Shown here piece by piece: positions 46,054 to 57,338 of a stretch of DNA of 64,000 bases; position 1 is the first letter of the stretch, and each line of letters opens with the position of its first letter. The position numbers were made by a program, and so were the translations under genes. A model generated the notes under the pieces. That model searched no databases and was not told the DNA's origin. It was given only the letters and a program-made list of their open reading frames with translations. This stretch comes from Sambucus nigra (lineage: Eukaryota; Streptophyta; Magnoliopsida; Dipsacales; Adoxaceae), in assembly GCA_949130495.1 (NCBI GenBank), contig OX422222.1:102537709-102601708 (forward strand), read 5' to 3'.

Positions 46054-48603
46054 TGTGACAACCCGCAATCCGAAATAAGGGGTGGCCAGCCCGATACCTC
46101 AACATAATGGAATCATGGATGGAAATCATTCTCAGCATCATAACAATAAAATAAGTATATGGGAAAACCACCCAATAATTCAGAAAACATGTTGCCAAAA
46201 TTTTAGTTTTTGTAAAAGTTAAGGAAACTAAATTTGAACAACCCAATCTGAGGATAAAGTGGAATTCCAAAAAAACTTATATTACTACTAAAACAACATA
46301 CAATAAAAGGACCGAATAAGCTATCGGTCAACAGTTACATCCAACTTCTTACAAAAGTTCAATAATATACATAATACATCCATTAAACAATTACAAAAGT
46401 TTCCGCTACCCTCCCGAATAAAAGACCCGAGCATATCTAGAATTCAAAAATGAAAGCGTCTAACAAAGCATCCTGTAATATCAGCAAATTCTCACAGCTC
46501 CTTAAAAGTAATTTGAATAGGAATATCACAACGGGCGCCCTTGCGGAGGAGAACCTGAGCGGATACAATAACATGCACAACATGGAAAAGGAACGGGTCA
46601 GGGCCCGGTTTATATATGATTACCAGATGAACAAGAAGCATGATAGATATGGACAGTTAATCATAAATGAAGTAGATGAAAATCTAACAACCTAATTACA
46701 AAGCATGATAAGATAATTTAAATGATTCTAACAGTTGTTACTTGAATAAGAGAATAAAATTAAACATCATTACTCCTCATATCTTTACTTTTTCCATTCC
46801 TTAACAGGAATATAATTACCATCATATTTTCTTATGGCAATTTACATATATCAAGTCCCAATTGATTTAGAAAGGTTATATTCTTATACATATAACGATT
46901 CTAACATCTTCCAGGGCCTATCTATATAAGACAACCTGGGCACCCAACGCACGTTGAGAAGTGGCCATATGCCTGCGAGTGAGTCATAACCACACTAGAA
47001 ATTATCTCACCAGTGCAGAAAAACATATAAAAATCCCGCATATGGCCGAGGACTATAGTCTCTCTGCATTCACTAGTTAGGGGACATCAGCTCATGCGCG
47101 AGCTTCCCTTATGATGACATTTAGAGAGGTGTGTTTAAGAAAATTAACATTTATCAATTTCATCTCATTATCATTTTTATTAATCACGTGTATGTTTTAT
47201 TTTATTTGAAACCATAATCCTTGAATATTGTCACTAATATTCATCATATTTTAAGTACCGAACTATTCTTAAAATGATCACCAAAATTTTACGAGTCATA
47301 ATGTGTTGTATAACTCAATAGGGCTCCTAAAATCTCCAATTATGGGCTTATAACTCTTAATTCCTAATAATATGCAAAAAGAAAAGTAATGCCTAAACAT
47401 CACTTTTGGTACCCATGGTATAAACCCCAAGTGAACCCATTTAACTCTAGGGTAACGACCAAACTCAACTAAAACTCTAGGACTCTAAGTTTACTTCATA
47501 CAAGAAGGTTCCTAGGTCCTAAGACTAAGGAAAAAGAGTTAAAATTAGAAAAGAAAAATAAAAGAAAAATGCAGGATTTCCGAATCGATTCGGACTAGAC
47601 GAATCGATTTGGGTTCAGAAAAGAGAATCGATTTGGACTATCCGAATCGATTCGGTCAGGAAAAATGACTTTCTGCATAAATGCCGAATCAATTCGGTCG
47701 ACTCAGACCTAGAAACTGTCTCAAGGCGAATCGATTCGGCCAGGCTGAAATGATTCGGTTCTGCAGATTTGCCAAGTTTAGCTAGGGAGTCTTGGACTCC
47801 AAATCTCTCCCAACTTCAACCAACCAAAACCCTTATCATTTATTACCACCAACTGATTATAAATGCATCAAACAACCATAATTTACACCAATATCCAATC
47901 AAATCAATCTCCAAAGATTCAAAGCCCATAAATCCAATAAAAACCCTGACTTTCTTAAACTATACTTAACCACAACTATCAACACTAATTATTCAACTTA
48001 AATCATATAATAGCAAGTAGAAAACTTGCCTCAAGCTTGTAAATTCAGATTTGATGAAGATGTAGGCAAGATCAATCTCCAAATCTCCAATCTCTCACTT
48101 TCTCCACAAGCTCTCTTGTTCTCTCTCTTTAGGTTTAGGAATACAATTAGGGGAAAAATAGAAGACTTAGGGAGACTAAATCGTGTCCTAAGTCCAAAAT
48201 TCCAACTTAAGTGATCAATACCGCAATAAAAAATACGCAACTACACATTTAAGCTAAAACCAGTGAAAAGTGCCCGAAACTTCAAAATGCAATATGGCAC
48301 GTAATTTGACTATCTCGCACCTTCCGTAACTAACTACGCCATCCAAATTATCATTTGGAAATTTTATAACTCATATCAGTTCCGATTTCATTTTTAAGCC
48401 AAAATGCCATTTTAAATTTTATGACACTATAAAACACAACATGGTGATATTCACCTACACTAAAGGTAAATATGCAACATCTTAGTAAATATTAACATTT
48501 CTTCCTTAAATTAATACTTACTCCACATTCCAACATTTTATATCTAATTACTATACCTAGCAAATAAATATAAAATAGGTTCTCAAAAGCGAGGGTTTTT
48601 ACA
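46054..48603 (-). repeat. 3' LTR of the minus-strand Tekay element (2,550 bp)
   Basis: Bounded by TGTGACAACCC and GGGTTTTTACA (plus strand). It contains a cluster of CGAATCGATTCGG palindromes at 47580-47760. Confidence 0.85.
47580..47760. repeat. CGAATCGATTCGG palindrome cluster
   Basis: Seven exact or near copies of a 12-14 base palindrome centred on ATCGAT lie in 180 bases. The other LTR has the same cluster at 63734-63911. Confidence 0.85.
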
Positions 48604-48639
48604 TATTGCCCCCCTTATGAGGGAATTTTGTCCCCAAAA

Positions 48640-49955
48640 TTCAAGCGTACCTTGTATAAACAGATGAGGATACTTTTCCCGCATATCCTCGTCGCGTTCC
48701 CATGTTGATTCCTTGGCATTATGGTGACTCCATTGGACTTGCACCAAGGGCAACACTCGAGACCTCAGCCTACGCTCCCCATGCTCTAAAATAGCAACCG
48801 GTTGTTCTTCATAGGAAATGTTGGGTTGCATGTGAATATCCTCGAAAGGGATATGTAAAAGTGCACCTTCGCACCTCTTAAATTTCTTCAGGGAGGAAAC
48901 TTGAAATACATCATGAATTTGTTGCAAAGGTTCCGGAAAGGCAAGTTGATACGCCACTGGACCCACCTTCGTAATAACTGGAAAAGGTTCAACAAAATGT
49001 GGCGCGAGCTTCCCATTCTTCCCGAAACGCTTGATGCCTTTCATAGGTGACACTCGAACCAAAACTTGGTCCCCTATATCCAACTTTATGTGTCTTCTAC
49101 CCTCATCGGCATAGATCTTTTGACGGTCTTGGGCTATCCGAATGCGATTCGGAATAAGTTCAATTTTTGAAGAAGTATCTTGGAACATTTCAGGTCCAAG
49201 GAATTTATTATCGCCCACTTCCAACCAATAAGCGGGTGATCTATAAGGTCTACCATATAAATCTTCATAAGGCGCGATTCCAATAGTAAATTAGTATGAG
49301 TTGTTATAAGCAAACTCAACCAATGGGAGATATTGTTCCCAACCACCTTTGAAGTCGAGCATACACATACGAAGCATATCCTCCAACATTTGGTTTACTC
49401 TTTCAGTTTGGCCATCTGTTTGAGGATGGTAAGAAGTGCTTAACTTCAATTCGATCCCCATAGCCTCTTGGAAACTTCGCCAAAAGTGGGAAACAAAGAA
49501 CTTGTCTCGATCAGAAACTATATTTAAAGGCACCCCATGGAGTCTAACAACTTCCTCGATGAATAATCGGGCATAGCGAGTAGTGTCAAAATCAGTCCAC
49601 ACGGGTAGGAAGTGTGCCGACTTAGTCAAGCGGTCGACAATCACTGAAATAGAATCACACCCACTCTGTGAGCTCGGCAAGCCCATAATAAAATCCATCG
49701 ATATGCTTTCCCATTTCCATATCAGAATCTCCAACGGTTGCAATAAACCTGTCGGTCGCTGATGATCGATCTTGACTAACTGACAAGTAGTGCATTGGGA
49801 CACGAACTTAGAAATATCCCGCTTCAGGCCTGGCCACTAATACTGACGGTGCATGTATTGATACGTCTTGTCCTTACCGGGATGTACCGTAAATTTACAC
49901 ACGTGAGATTCGACCATCACCGTCCGTCTCAGATCCCCCTCCTCAGGAACAATGA
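48640..49955 (-). pseudogene. Integrase and chromodomain-like tail of the Tekay element
   Basis: Reading down from 49955: the zinc-finger remnant with WPGLKRDISKFVSQCTTC (to about 49790) contains one stop. The core follows, with Asp in SMDFIMGLPSS, Asp in NIVSDRDKFF and Glu in HPQTDGQTERVNQ, so the D-D-E set is present. A stop at about 49290 (TAA) separates it from the C-terminal part (49224-48583), which has DIGDQVLVRVSPMKGIKRFG, VGPVAYQLAFP and the final STWERDEDMREKYPHLF. That ending is characteristic of chromodomain-bearing Tekay integrases. The integrase would insert element cDNA, with the tail guiding it to chromatin. The stops and the upstream Tat insertion disable it. Confidence 0.8.
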
Positions 49956-50556
49956 TCGGAAGAAGCGCTTATCGGCCTCGGTCATTGTAGAGCCAAAGGC
50001 ATCTAGGGCCTGCAGACTATGGTCGACTATGCTGTCAGTAATCTTCAACTGCTCTAGACGAGCCGACAAGGCGTCTGCTGAAGAGATGGGGATGGCAGTA
50101 TCAACACTCTTTTTCTTCTGCCTCTGATCCTCAAGGGCATGTTCAGTTGAAGCCCTCCTCTTTGTGGCTTGGGGCTTTGAGGCAGAGGGAGCTGGGGGAG
50201 GAGCATTAAGGCCTGCTTTCTTTGCAAGTCTCGTCAAGCTAGGAGAAGCCATTTCCTAGAGTTCGTCTGAGATATCCTTTGGACGCTCTGCAAAATTAAT
50301 AAATATGAGTTAGAAGATCAGACAAAAATAAACTCAGAGGTTCAACTTCAAATAGAAAGAGCTTACCAAGCTCGAAAAGAGGACTTCCACCTAGACCTGT
50401 CTTAGAGAGGTAGTGGAGGGTCATCAAGTGTTCGAACCTAACGAACAGACCATGTACCCCCTGATATTGAAGGGCTTTCACCTTCTGAAGGTTTGGTGGG
50501 CTCAGGCCAGGGTCAACCCTCATAGACATTATGACCTTACCCCACCTAAGGGGCAT
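49956..50556 (-). pseudogene. Inverted 5' block of the Tat antisense gene
   Basis: Reading down the minus strand, 50556-50365 has MSMRVDPGLSPPNLQKVKAL. A clean intron follows (GTAAGC at about 50364 to TTTGCAG at about 50288). Then come SDEL and MASPSLTRLAKKAGLNAP (50252), a Lys/Arg-rich stretch, and ITDSIVDHSLQALDAFGSTM, ending at 49956. In copy 1 the matching parts (17463-18060) lie in the same direction as the coiled-coil exon; here they point the opposite way. The block has therefore been inverted, and it ends abruptly at the Tekay junction. Confidence 0.7.
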
Positions 50557-50577
50557 CCTCGGCTTCAGAATGGACGA

Positions 50578-51104
50578 GGGAGCACATGGGCCTGGCAGCG
50601 ATGCACCACCTCTCCAATTGGACTCTGAGGAAGTTGCCCCTCATCCAGAAGGGTCAAGAGGCTAAGAAGGTCCAGAGTTTTTTGAACGTAGAAATCGACC
50701 GGCTGAAGTCTGAGTTGGGTGAGTCTGATAAGAAGGTGAAGGGGCTGGAGAAGGAGGTCTATCGGCTTAACAAGGACCATGTTGTGGTTCTGAAGGCCAA
50801 GGATGATGTTCTGCAACAGAAGGTCAGCTCGGCCGTGAAAGCAGCCCTTGATGATGCCTCAGAGGGGATAATAGCCGAGTACAAAAGCTCTGATGAGTTT
50901 ATGGGCTTTGGCTTTGAATACCTCGAGAGAGGTATCAAGGCTACTACCAAGTGGGCGGCTGCCAAGGAGAAGGAGGCTGGCACTTTGAAAGCCTCTGACT
51001 TTATAGGCCTTGGCTTTGCTAATCCTCAGCTTGCCCAGGCCTTTCAGGAGGTTGAGGAGGAGGCCGTCGCGCCTGCCGAGACTGCCACGTTGGACGGATC
51101 ATAG
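50578..51104 (+). pseudogene. Coiled-coil 3' exon of the Tat antisense gene
   Basis: An open frame begins at GLAAMHHLSNWTLRKLP and continues through a long heptad-rich helix (about residues 20-85: EIDRLKSELGESDKK, VKGLEKEVYRLNKD), then EFMGFGFEYLERGIKATTKW and an acidic end. It corresponds to 18192-18785 of copy 1, where a TTTGCAG acceptor precedes the same residues. Here the upstream intron and exons have been replaced by the inverted block, so the frame is a severed last exon. It is antisense to gag-pol. The coiled coil suggests self-association, but function is not known. Confidence 0.65.
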
Positions 51105-51318
51105 GTTGGAGGGGCAGACCACCATGATGACGTTGCCGAGGTGACCAACGTCGTCCAGCTTAACCAAACCGAAGGCACCAGCATTCCTCCCTCAACCCTG
51201 AAGGAGAATCTCTGACTATTTTTGTAGCCCCTGAAATTGTAATCCCTGCACATCTATAATTTCTGAATGAGCATGGCTCTTACTTTTCCATTCTTTGTAA
51301 CCTCTGAATATTTATAAT

Positions 51319-51374
51319 CTCTGAATGTGTTATTCTTTGAATGTGTTATTCTCTGAATGTGTTATTCTCTGAAG
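51319..51374. repeat. 17-base tandem repeat, about three copies
   Basis: CTGAATGTGTTATTCTC-type units repeat with period 17 just after the antisense gene's 3' end. Confidence 0.8.
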
Positions 51375-51469
51375 ATGACCATCTTCTTTTGTTGTATGTA
51401 TGTCGTGATGTTTTTGCTCTAAAGCTTATGCAATGGTGTTTGCTTAAACCAAATTAGTAGTCTGAGCTC

Positions 51470-52577
51470 AGACCTCGTCACCATTGAATGGAGTTATAGA
51501 GGTCTGAGGTCATCACCTAAGATGTTAGCCCCATTAATGAATCTCACCAAATTAATGATGTTAAGGGTCTGAGGTCATCCCATTATGGTGTCTGAGCTCA
51601 GACCTCGTCACCATTGAATAGTGTTATGAAGGTCTGAGGTCATCACCTAAGATGTTGGCCCCATTAATGAATCTCACCAAATTAATGATGTTAAGGGTCT
51701 GAGGTCATCCCATTATGGTGACTGATCTCAGATCTCGTCACCACTGAATGGTGTTATGAAGGTCTGAGGTCATCACCTAAGATGTTAGCCCCATTAATGA
51801 ATCTCACCAAATTAATGTTGTTAAGGGTCTGAGGTCATCCCATTATGGTGTCTGAACTCTGACCTCATCACCACTGAATGGTGTTATGAAGGTCTGAGGT
51901 CATCACGTAAGATGTTAGCCCCATCAATGAATCTCACCAAATTAATGATGTTAAGGGTCTGAGGTCATCCCATTATGGTGTCCGATCTCAGACCTCATCA
52001 CCACTGAATGGTGTTATGAAGGTCTGAGGTCATCACCTAAGATGTTAGCCCCATTAATGAATCTCACCAGATTAATGATGTTAAGGGTCTGAGGTCATCC
52101 CATTATGGTGTCTGAGCTCAGACCTCGTCACCATTGAATGATGTTATGAAGGTCTGAGGTCATCACCTAAGATGTTAGCCCCATTAATGAATCTCACCAA
52201 ATTAATGATGTTAAGGGTCTGAGGTCATCCCATTATGGTGTCTGATCTCAGACCTCGTCACCACTGAATGGTGTTATGAAGGTCTGAGGTCATCACCTAA
52301 GATGTTATCCCAATTAATGAATCTCACCAAATTAATGATGTTAAGGGACTGAGGTCATCCCATTATGGTGTCTGATCTCAGACCTCGTCACCACTAAATG
52401 GTGTTATGAAGGTCTGAGGTCATCAACTAAGATGTTAGCCCCATTAATGAATCTCACCAAATTAATGATGTTAAGGGTCTGAGGTCGTCCCATTATGGTG
52501 TCTGATCTCAGACCTCGTTACTACTGAATGGTGTTATGAAGGTCTGAGGTCATCACCTAAGATGTTAGCCCCATTAA
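51470..52577. repeat. 130-bp tandem repeat array of Tat copy 2
   Basis: GGTCTGAGGTCATCA recurs at 51501, 51631, 51761, 51891, 52021, 52151, 52281, 52411 and 52541, exactly 130 bases apart with only a few substitutions per unit. Each unit also contains GGGTCTGAGGTC(A/G)TCCC and the inverse GACCTC. It lies between pol and the antisense gene, the place where Tat elements are known to carry tandem repeats. Confidence 0.95.
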
Positions 52578-52599
52578 TTTCTGACAAGTGCAAAATGAA

Positions 52600-53831
52600 G
52601 AAAGGGCCACCATGGGAACTGATCTTTTATTAATAACCTCTTCATGACAAGATGGTACATTTACACAACTTCATGCAACATCATATGTAATACTTCTTTA
52701 GGTGATCAGCATTCCATGGATTAGAGAAAGGTTCTCCTTCTAGATTTTCTAGCCTGTAAGTGCCAGGCACAACCTCTTCTGTCACTTTTTAGGGACCGTG
52801 CCAGTTGGGTGGAGTTTGTTTACTTTCTGTAAAGTCTTCTTTAGCACTAGGTATCCCACTGCAATGGGTCTGGACTTCACCCTCTAGTTGTAGAATTTCA
52901 CTGCCCTCTATTGGTAGGCTCCTTGTCTGACCTCTGCATCCTCTCTTCTTTCTTCGATAAGATCTAGGTCTAGCCTCCTCTCTCCACCATTTTTATTAGG
53001 GTCATAGGTCTGAATCCTATGAGTTGGGAGCCCTACTTCCATTGGTATGACGGCCTCTGAGCCATGTGCCAACATGAACGGGGTTTCTCCTGTTGGTGTC
53101 CTTGCCGTGGTTCTGTAGGCCCATAACACAGCGTAGACCTCTTCAGTCCATCTTCCCTTCGCATCTTCTAACCTCTTCTTGATTCCATCGAGAATTGTTC
53201 TGTTTGTGACCTCGGTCTGACCATTTGCCTGAGGTCGGCCAGGAGATGAGAAGAATTGCTTTATTCCTACTCTTAGGCAATACTTTTCTAAAGAGGAGTT
53301 CTTGAACTGGGTCCCATTGTCCGAGATGAGAGTGTTTGGGAGGCCATATCTGCATATGATATTCCTCCAAATAAATTGGAAGGTCTTCTGCTCTGTGATC
53401 GTTATCATCGGCTCTGCCTCCACCCACTTTGAAAAATAGTCGATGGCAACTATCAAGAATCTATAATTATTGGCAGCTCTTGGCAGGGGCCCTACTAAGT
53501 CAATTCCCCATACTGCAAATGGCCATGGATAAGTGATTGACATCATAGGATGATGAGGTTGATGAGGGATGGCGACAAACCTCTGTCATTTATCACATTT
53601 CCTCACGTAGGTTGTGGCGTCCTTGGACAGGGTTGGCCACCAGTTCCCCTGGGTGATGATTCTTTTGGCCAAGGGTCTTCCCCCGATGTGGCTAGAGAAA
53701 GAACCCTCATGGACCTCCTGTAAGACCCGGGAAACTTCTGTGGGGTGCACACATCTGAGGAGATGTAGCAGGAATCCTTTCTTGTACATGACGTCTCTTA
53801 CTATCGAGAACTTGGCAGCCTTATATCTCAA
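52600..53831 (-). pseudogene. Integrase of Tat copy 2
   Basis: The zinc finger lies in 53831-53586 (HEGSFSSHIGGRPLAKRI, WWPTLSK, CDK then a stop). The core (53546-52908) has Asp in WGIDLVGPLP, Asp in LISDNGTQF and Glu in ANGQTEVTNR, so D-D-E is complete. TPTGETPFMLAHGSEAVIPM and a C-terminal part with several stops follow, to about 52600. It would insert the element's cDNA. Stops at about 53585 and 52905 disrupt the reading. It matches the class of the fragment at 37870-38290 but is a different copy. Confidence 0.8.
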
Positions 53832-53834
53832 TTT

Positions 53835-54992
53835 TTACCTTTCTAGCTTGGATTCAAGTAGCTCTCCCTTTCTGATATATCTGAAGAGGGGGTCCATCCA
53901 TGAGTCTCCTAAGTTCAAATTGTGATAAGGTTTATATGCCTCTTCTTGATCAATGGTTGCCTTCCCCAAGACCTCGATAGGAATGGTCCTTCTAACATCT
54001 GTCTTCGTTGCAGAGGCCAACCTTGCCAATGCATCTGCGTGGCTGTTACTTTATCGGGGAACTCTCTTCAGTCTTGCCTCTTTAAAATGTTCTAACATTG
54101 TTCTCACCCTTTTCAGATATTTGGCCATCCTTTCATCTCTGGCCTCATAGATTCCCAATACTTGATTGGCAACTAACCTTTAGTCACTGTGGAGTAGGAG
54201 TCGCTTTACATGAAGAATCTTTGCCAATGAGAGACCTGTTATCATGGCCTCATAATCGAACTCATTGTTAGAAGCTCGGAAGTTGAATCTTAAAGCGTAT
54301 TCAATGTTGGCACCATCTGGAGCTGAGAGTATCAACCCCTCACCGCTTCCATTGTCGCAGGAAGAGCCATCAATGAAGAGGCTCCAAATATCTGTACCTG
54401 ATGAGAAGACCCCTTCTGTCATGACTCCTTTTTTGAAGAGGTACCGATCTTCCTCGTTCTCCGCAACTTGGTTCGAGGCCCCGTTGGATGCGATCTCTTC
54501 CTGATCTTGGAAGATGTTTGGTGTCGTCTCTTCTGAATTTTGGAAGACACCACGGTTTTCAACACCCTCTAGGCCATTCTCTGCCTCGACCTCTTCCCAT
54601 GTAAACTCAGCGACAAAGTCTGCGAGGGCTTGCCCCTTGATGGCCGTCCTAGGTTGGTAGGTAAGATCGTACTCCCCCAACTCAATAGTCCATGTCATCA
54701 ATCGCCCGAACTTCTCAGGTTTATGTAGGACCTGTCTTAGAGGGGAGTTAGTGAGGACAACTATGGAGTGGGCCTGGAAGTAAGGCTTCATCTTTCTCGA
54801 GGCATGTATCAAGGCGTAAGCTAGCTTTTCCATGCGAGGGTAATTTTGTTTGGCCCCTTGAAGGGCCTTACTATTGAAATATACAGGCCTTTGGATTCCA
54901 ATATCTTCTCGTATTATGGCTATGCTGATGGCTGATTCGGAGACTGCCAGATACACGTACAGTTTCTCCTCTGCTACAGGCCAAGACAGCAA
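53835..54992 (-). pseudogene. Dual RNase H region of Tat copy 2
   Basis: The first RNase H (54992 to about 54600) shows LYVYLAVSESAISIAI, RPVYFNSKALQGAKQNYPRM and VLTNSPLRQVLHKPE. Its active-site positions look degenerate, as known for this domain in Tat elements. After a linker, a second RNase H starts at WSLFIDGSSCDNGSG with NNEFDYEAMI and the LLLHSD motif, then a stop, then HADALARLAS near 54030. The second, archaeal-type domain is the diagnostic feature of the Tat lineage and is thought to take over RNA removal. Stops at about 54178 and 54050 disrupt it. Confidence 0.8.
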
Positions 54993-55052
54993 TAAGGGAG
55001 ACCCTAAATAAGACTTGAGATGGTTGAAGGCTTTTTCACACTCTTCGTCCCA

Positions 55053-55907
55053 TTAGAAGGACTTTCTCAACACCTTAAAGAATGGAAGGCACTTTTCTGT
55101 TGCCCTAGAAACAAACCTGTTAAGGGCAGCCACTCTCCCCGTAAGTCTTTGAACACCTTTGATACTCCTCGGTGTCTTCATGTCAAGTAAAGCCTTGATT
55201 TTTTCAGGGTTCGCTTCGATCCCTCTCTGGTTGACAATAAATCCTAGGAACTTCCCAGCTCCTACTCTGAAGACACACTTCGCGGGGTTGAGTTTCATTC
55301 TGTATGAGTCCATAATGTCGAAGGTCTTCTCAAGATCTGTTACATGAGTGCAAGACTTCAAGCTCTTTGTTAGCATATCATATACATACACCTCCATAGT
55401 CTTACCTATTTGCTCTTCGAACATCTTATTAACAAGACGTTGGTATGTTGCCCCTGCATTTTTCAGGCCGAAGGGCATCACTTTGTAGCAGTACGTCCCT
55501 TTGTCGGTAATGAAGGCCGTCTTCTCCGAGTCTTCTGCATCCATGAAGATCTGGTTGTAGCCTGAATACGCGTCCATGAAGCTCATGAGCTCATGTCCTG
55601 CCGTAGCATCCACCATCTGATCTATCCGAGCTAAAGGATAACTGTCTTTTGGACAAGATCTGTTCAGGTCAGTGAAATCAACACACATTCTCCACTTCCC
55701 ATTGGCCTTGGGCACGATGACTGCATTTGATAACCATTCTGGATATATGACTTCTCTTATAAACTCAGCCTCTTCCAATTTTTTGACCTCTTCTTGGATG
55801 ACGTCGTACTTCTCCCTGAAATAGACTCTTCGTCTCTGTTTGATTGGCCTGGCATCTTTGGTCACGTTGAGCTTGTGACTCATAACTTCAGGGTCGATGT
55901 CGGGCAT
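55053..55907 (-). pseudogene. Reverse transcriptase of Tat copy 2
   Basis: It is open for 284 codons: KLNVTKDARPIKQRRRVYF, VPKANGKWRMCVDFTDLN, MSFMDAYSGYNQI (first catalytic Asp present), VMPFGLKNAGATYQRLV, and the active-site turn at about 55380, which reads VYVYDML. The first Asp of the usual pair is Tyr, so the enzyme should be inactive. The frame stops at TAA (55052-55050) and continues into RNase H as CEKAFNHLKSYLG. It would copy element RNA into DNA. It aligns with the short RT start in copy 1 (19383-19650). Confidence 0.82.
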
Positions 55908-55919
55908 GTCGACGTGGCT

Positions 55920-57338
55920 CTATGCGAAGACACTATGTCTCCTCCTGAGGAAGTTTGTCAGCTCTTCCTTAATTTCTGCCTTTAGGGATTTACCGACCTG
56001 GACGGTTTTTTTCGGCTCGTCCTCATTGAGGAGGATGGATTCTACCTTTTCCCCGGCCTCTCCCTTCTTCAACTTTGTCTCATCTCTTGGGTCAAGCGTA
56101 TCAATGCTATAAGTGGTGGTTGCCCTCTTATGGGCCTCTCTCTCTTCGGCCGAGTTGAAGTAACATTCTCGCGCTGTGGTCTGGTCACCTTTCACTTCCC
56201 CTACCCCATAGGGAGTCGGTAATTTTAGAATCTGATGGACCGTCGACGGCATAACTTCAAACTCTTTAAGGGCCACCCTTCCTATGATGAGGTTATAGGC
56301 CGAAAACACGTTCTCGTCCATGACAAAAAAATTTATCTTCATGGTCAGCCTCTTAGGCCACTCATCACCCATCCGTACGTCCATCTCATACATGCCCAAG
56401 AGGTGGACCTTTTCGCCACTGAAGCCTATCAATGGGTGGTGATAGGGTACCAGTCTTGCTCTGCTAAGACCTAGGCTCTTGAAGCAAGGCCAAAACATCA
56501 CGTCCGCCAAGCGCCCCCCGTCTATGAGGATCCTCTGCACCTCGCACCCATGCACCCTTGTTGTTATGACCTGAGGGTCATCATGGGGGGCTAAGATACC
56601 CTTGAAGTCAAGTCTGGAGAACCCAACTACGAGGGTGTCCATGTCTACTTTCTTCCTCTTCTGCACTGCATCAAAAGACATTATATTCACAACTTCAAGA
56701 TTGGCCACTGACCTGGCCTCTGCTATGTGAGCCTTCCTATCAGCTACTTCAGAGCCACCTCCTGCAAATCCTCCGTATATCGTGTCAACACCAAACGAGA
56801 TCATACCAACCCTCTTCACCGGGGTGTTGTCATCTTTCGGCGAAAGATCCGGATCGTCTTCATCATCACCTTCTGAATCATCGTCTCTTCTGGCCGGGAC
56901 ATTGTCACGACATCTGTCATTTCTCCTTTTCTTAGGGTCATCTCTTCCACCCTTAGGAGCTTTACCATCCACATACTTCCTTAACTTTCCAGATTTTAGC
57001 ATCTTTTCAATCTCATCCTTCAGGGCGAAGCATCTGTCCGTGACATGGCCATGATCCTGGTGGAACTCGCACCATAGGTTTTTGTTCCTCTTATGTGGTG
57101 GGGCTTTCAGTTTCTCTGGACATCTCAGAGTCCTGTCATTCTTAATCTCGTTGAGGATGTGCTCGCAGCTTACATTCAGAGGAGTGTAGTGAGCGAACTT
57201 GTCATCACCCGACCTCTTCTTCCCATCTTTCTTGTTTTGGGACTTTCCACTTCCACCGCGGTTCTCATCCTCATACTTGGTGGCCATTGCCTCTTCCACA
57301 TTCATTACTTTCCCTGCGGTTTTCAGGAGCTCCGCCAT
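55920..57338 (-). pseudogene. gag C-terminus and protease of Tat copy 2
   Basis: It is open for 472 codons, but the first Met is not a real start: the frame enters from the fold-back junction, and the gag N-terminal and central domains seen in copy 1 (20779-21864) are missing. It has WCEFHQDHGHVTDRCFALKD (nucleocapsid-like Cys/His motif) and MLKSGKLRKYVDGKAPK. The aspartic protease follows, with RILIDGGRLADVMFW (catalytic Asp present), YHHPLIGFSGEKVHLLG and AYNLIIGRVALKEFE. A linker leads to the RT. The long open frame shows recent decay compared with the Tekay host. Confidence 0.8.

Noticed and set aside
46450..46695. An 81-codon open frame conserved in both Tekay LTRs (also 62556-62801).
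   Set aside because: It is on the strand opposite to the element, both copies descend from the same LTR sequence, and many of the differences change residues. No domain is recognisable; retention is explained by shared ancestry.
47580..47760. Possible origin or terminator built of palindromes.
   Set aside because: It lies in a retrotransposon LTR of a plant nuclear genome; no supporting element for replication was seen.
51470..52577. CRISPR-like array.
   Set aside because: The whole 130-base unit is repeated with no unique spacers, and the context is a plant retrotransposon.
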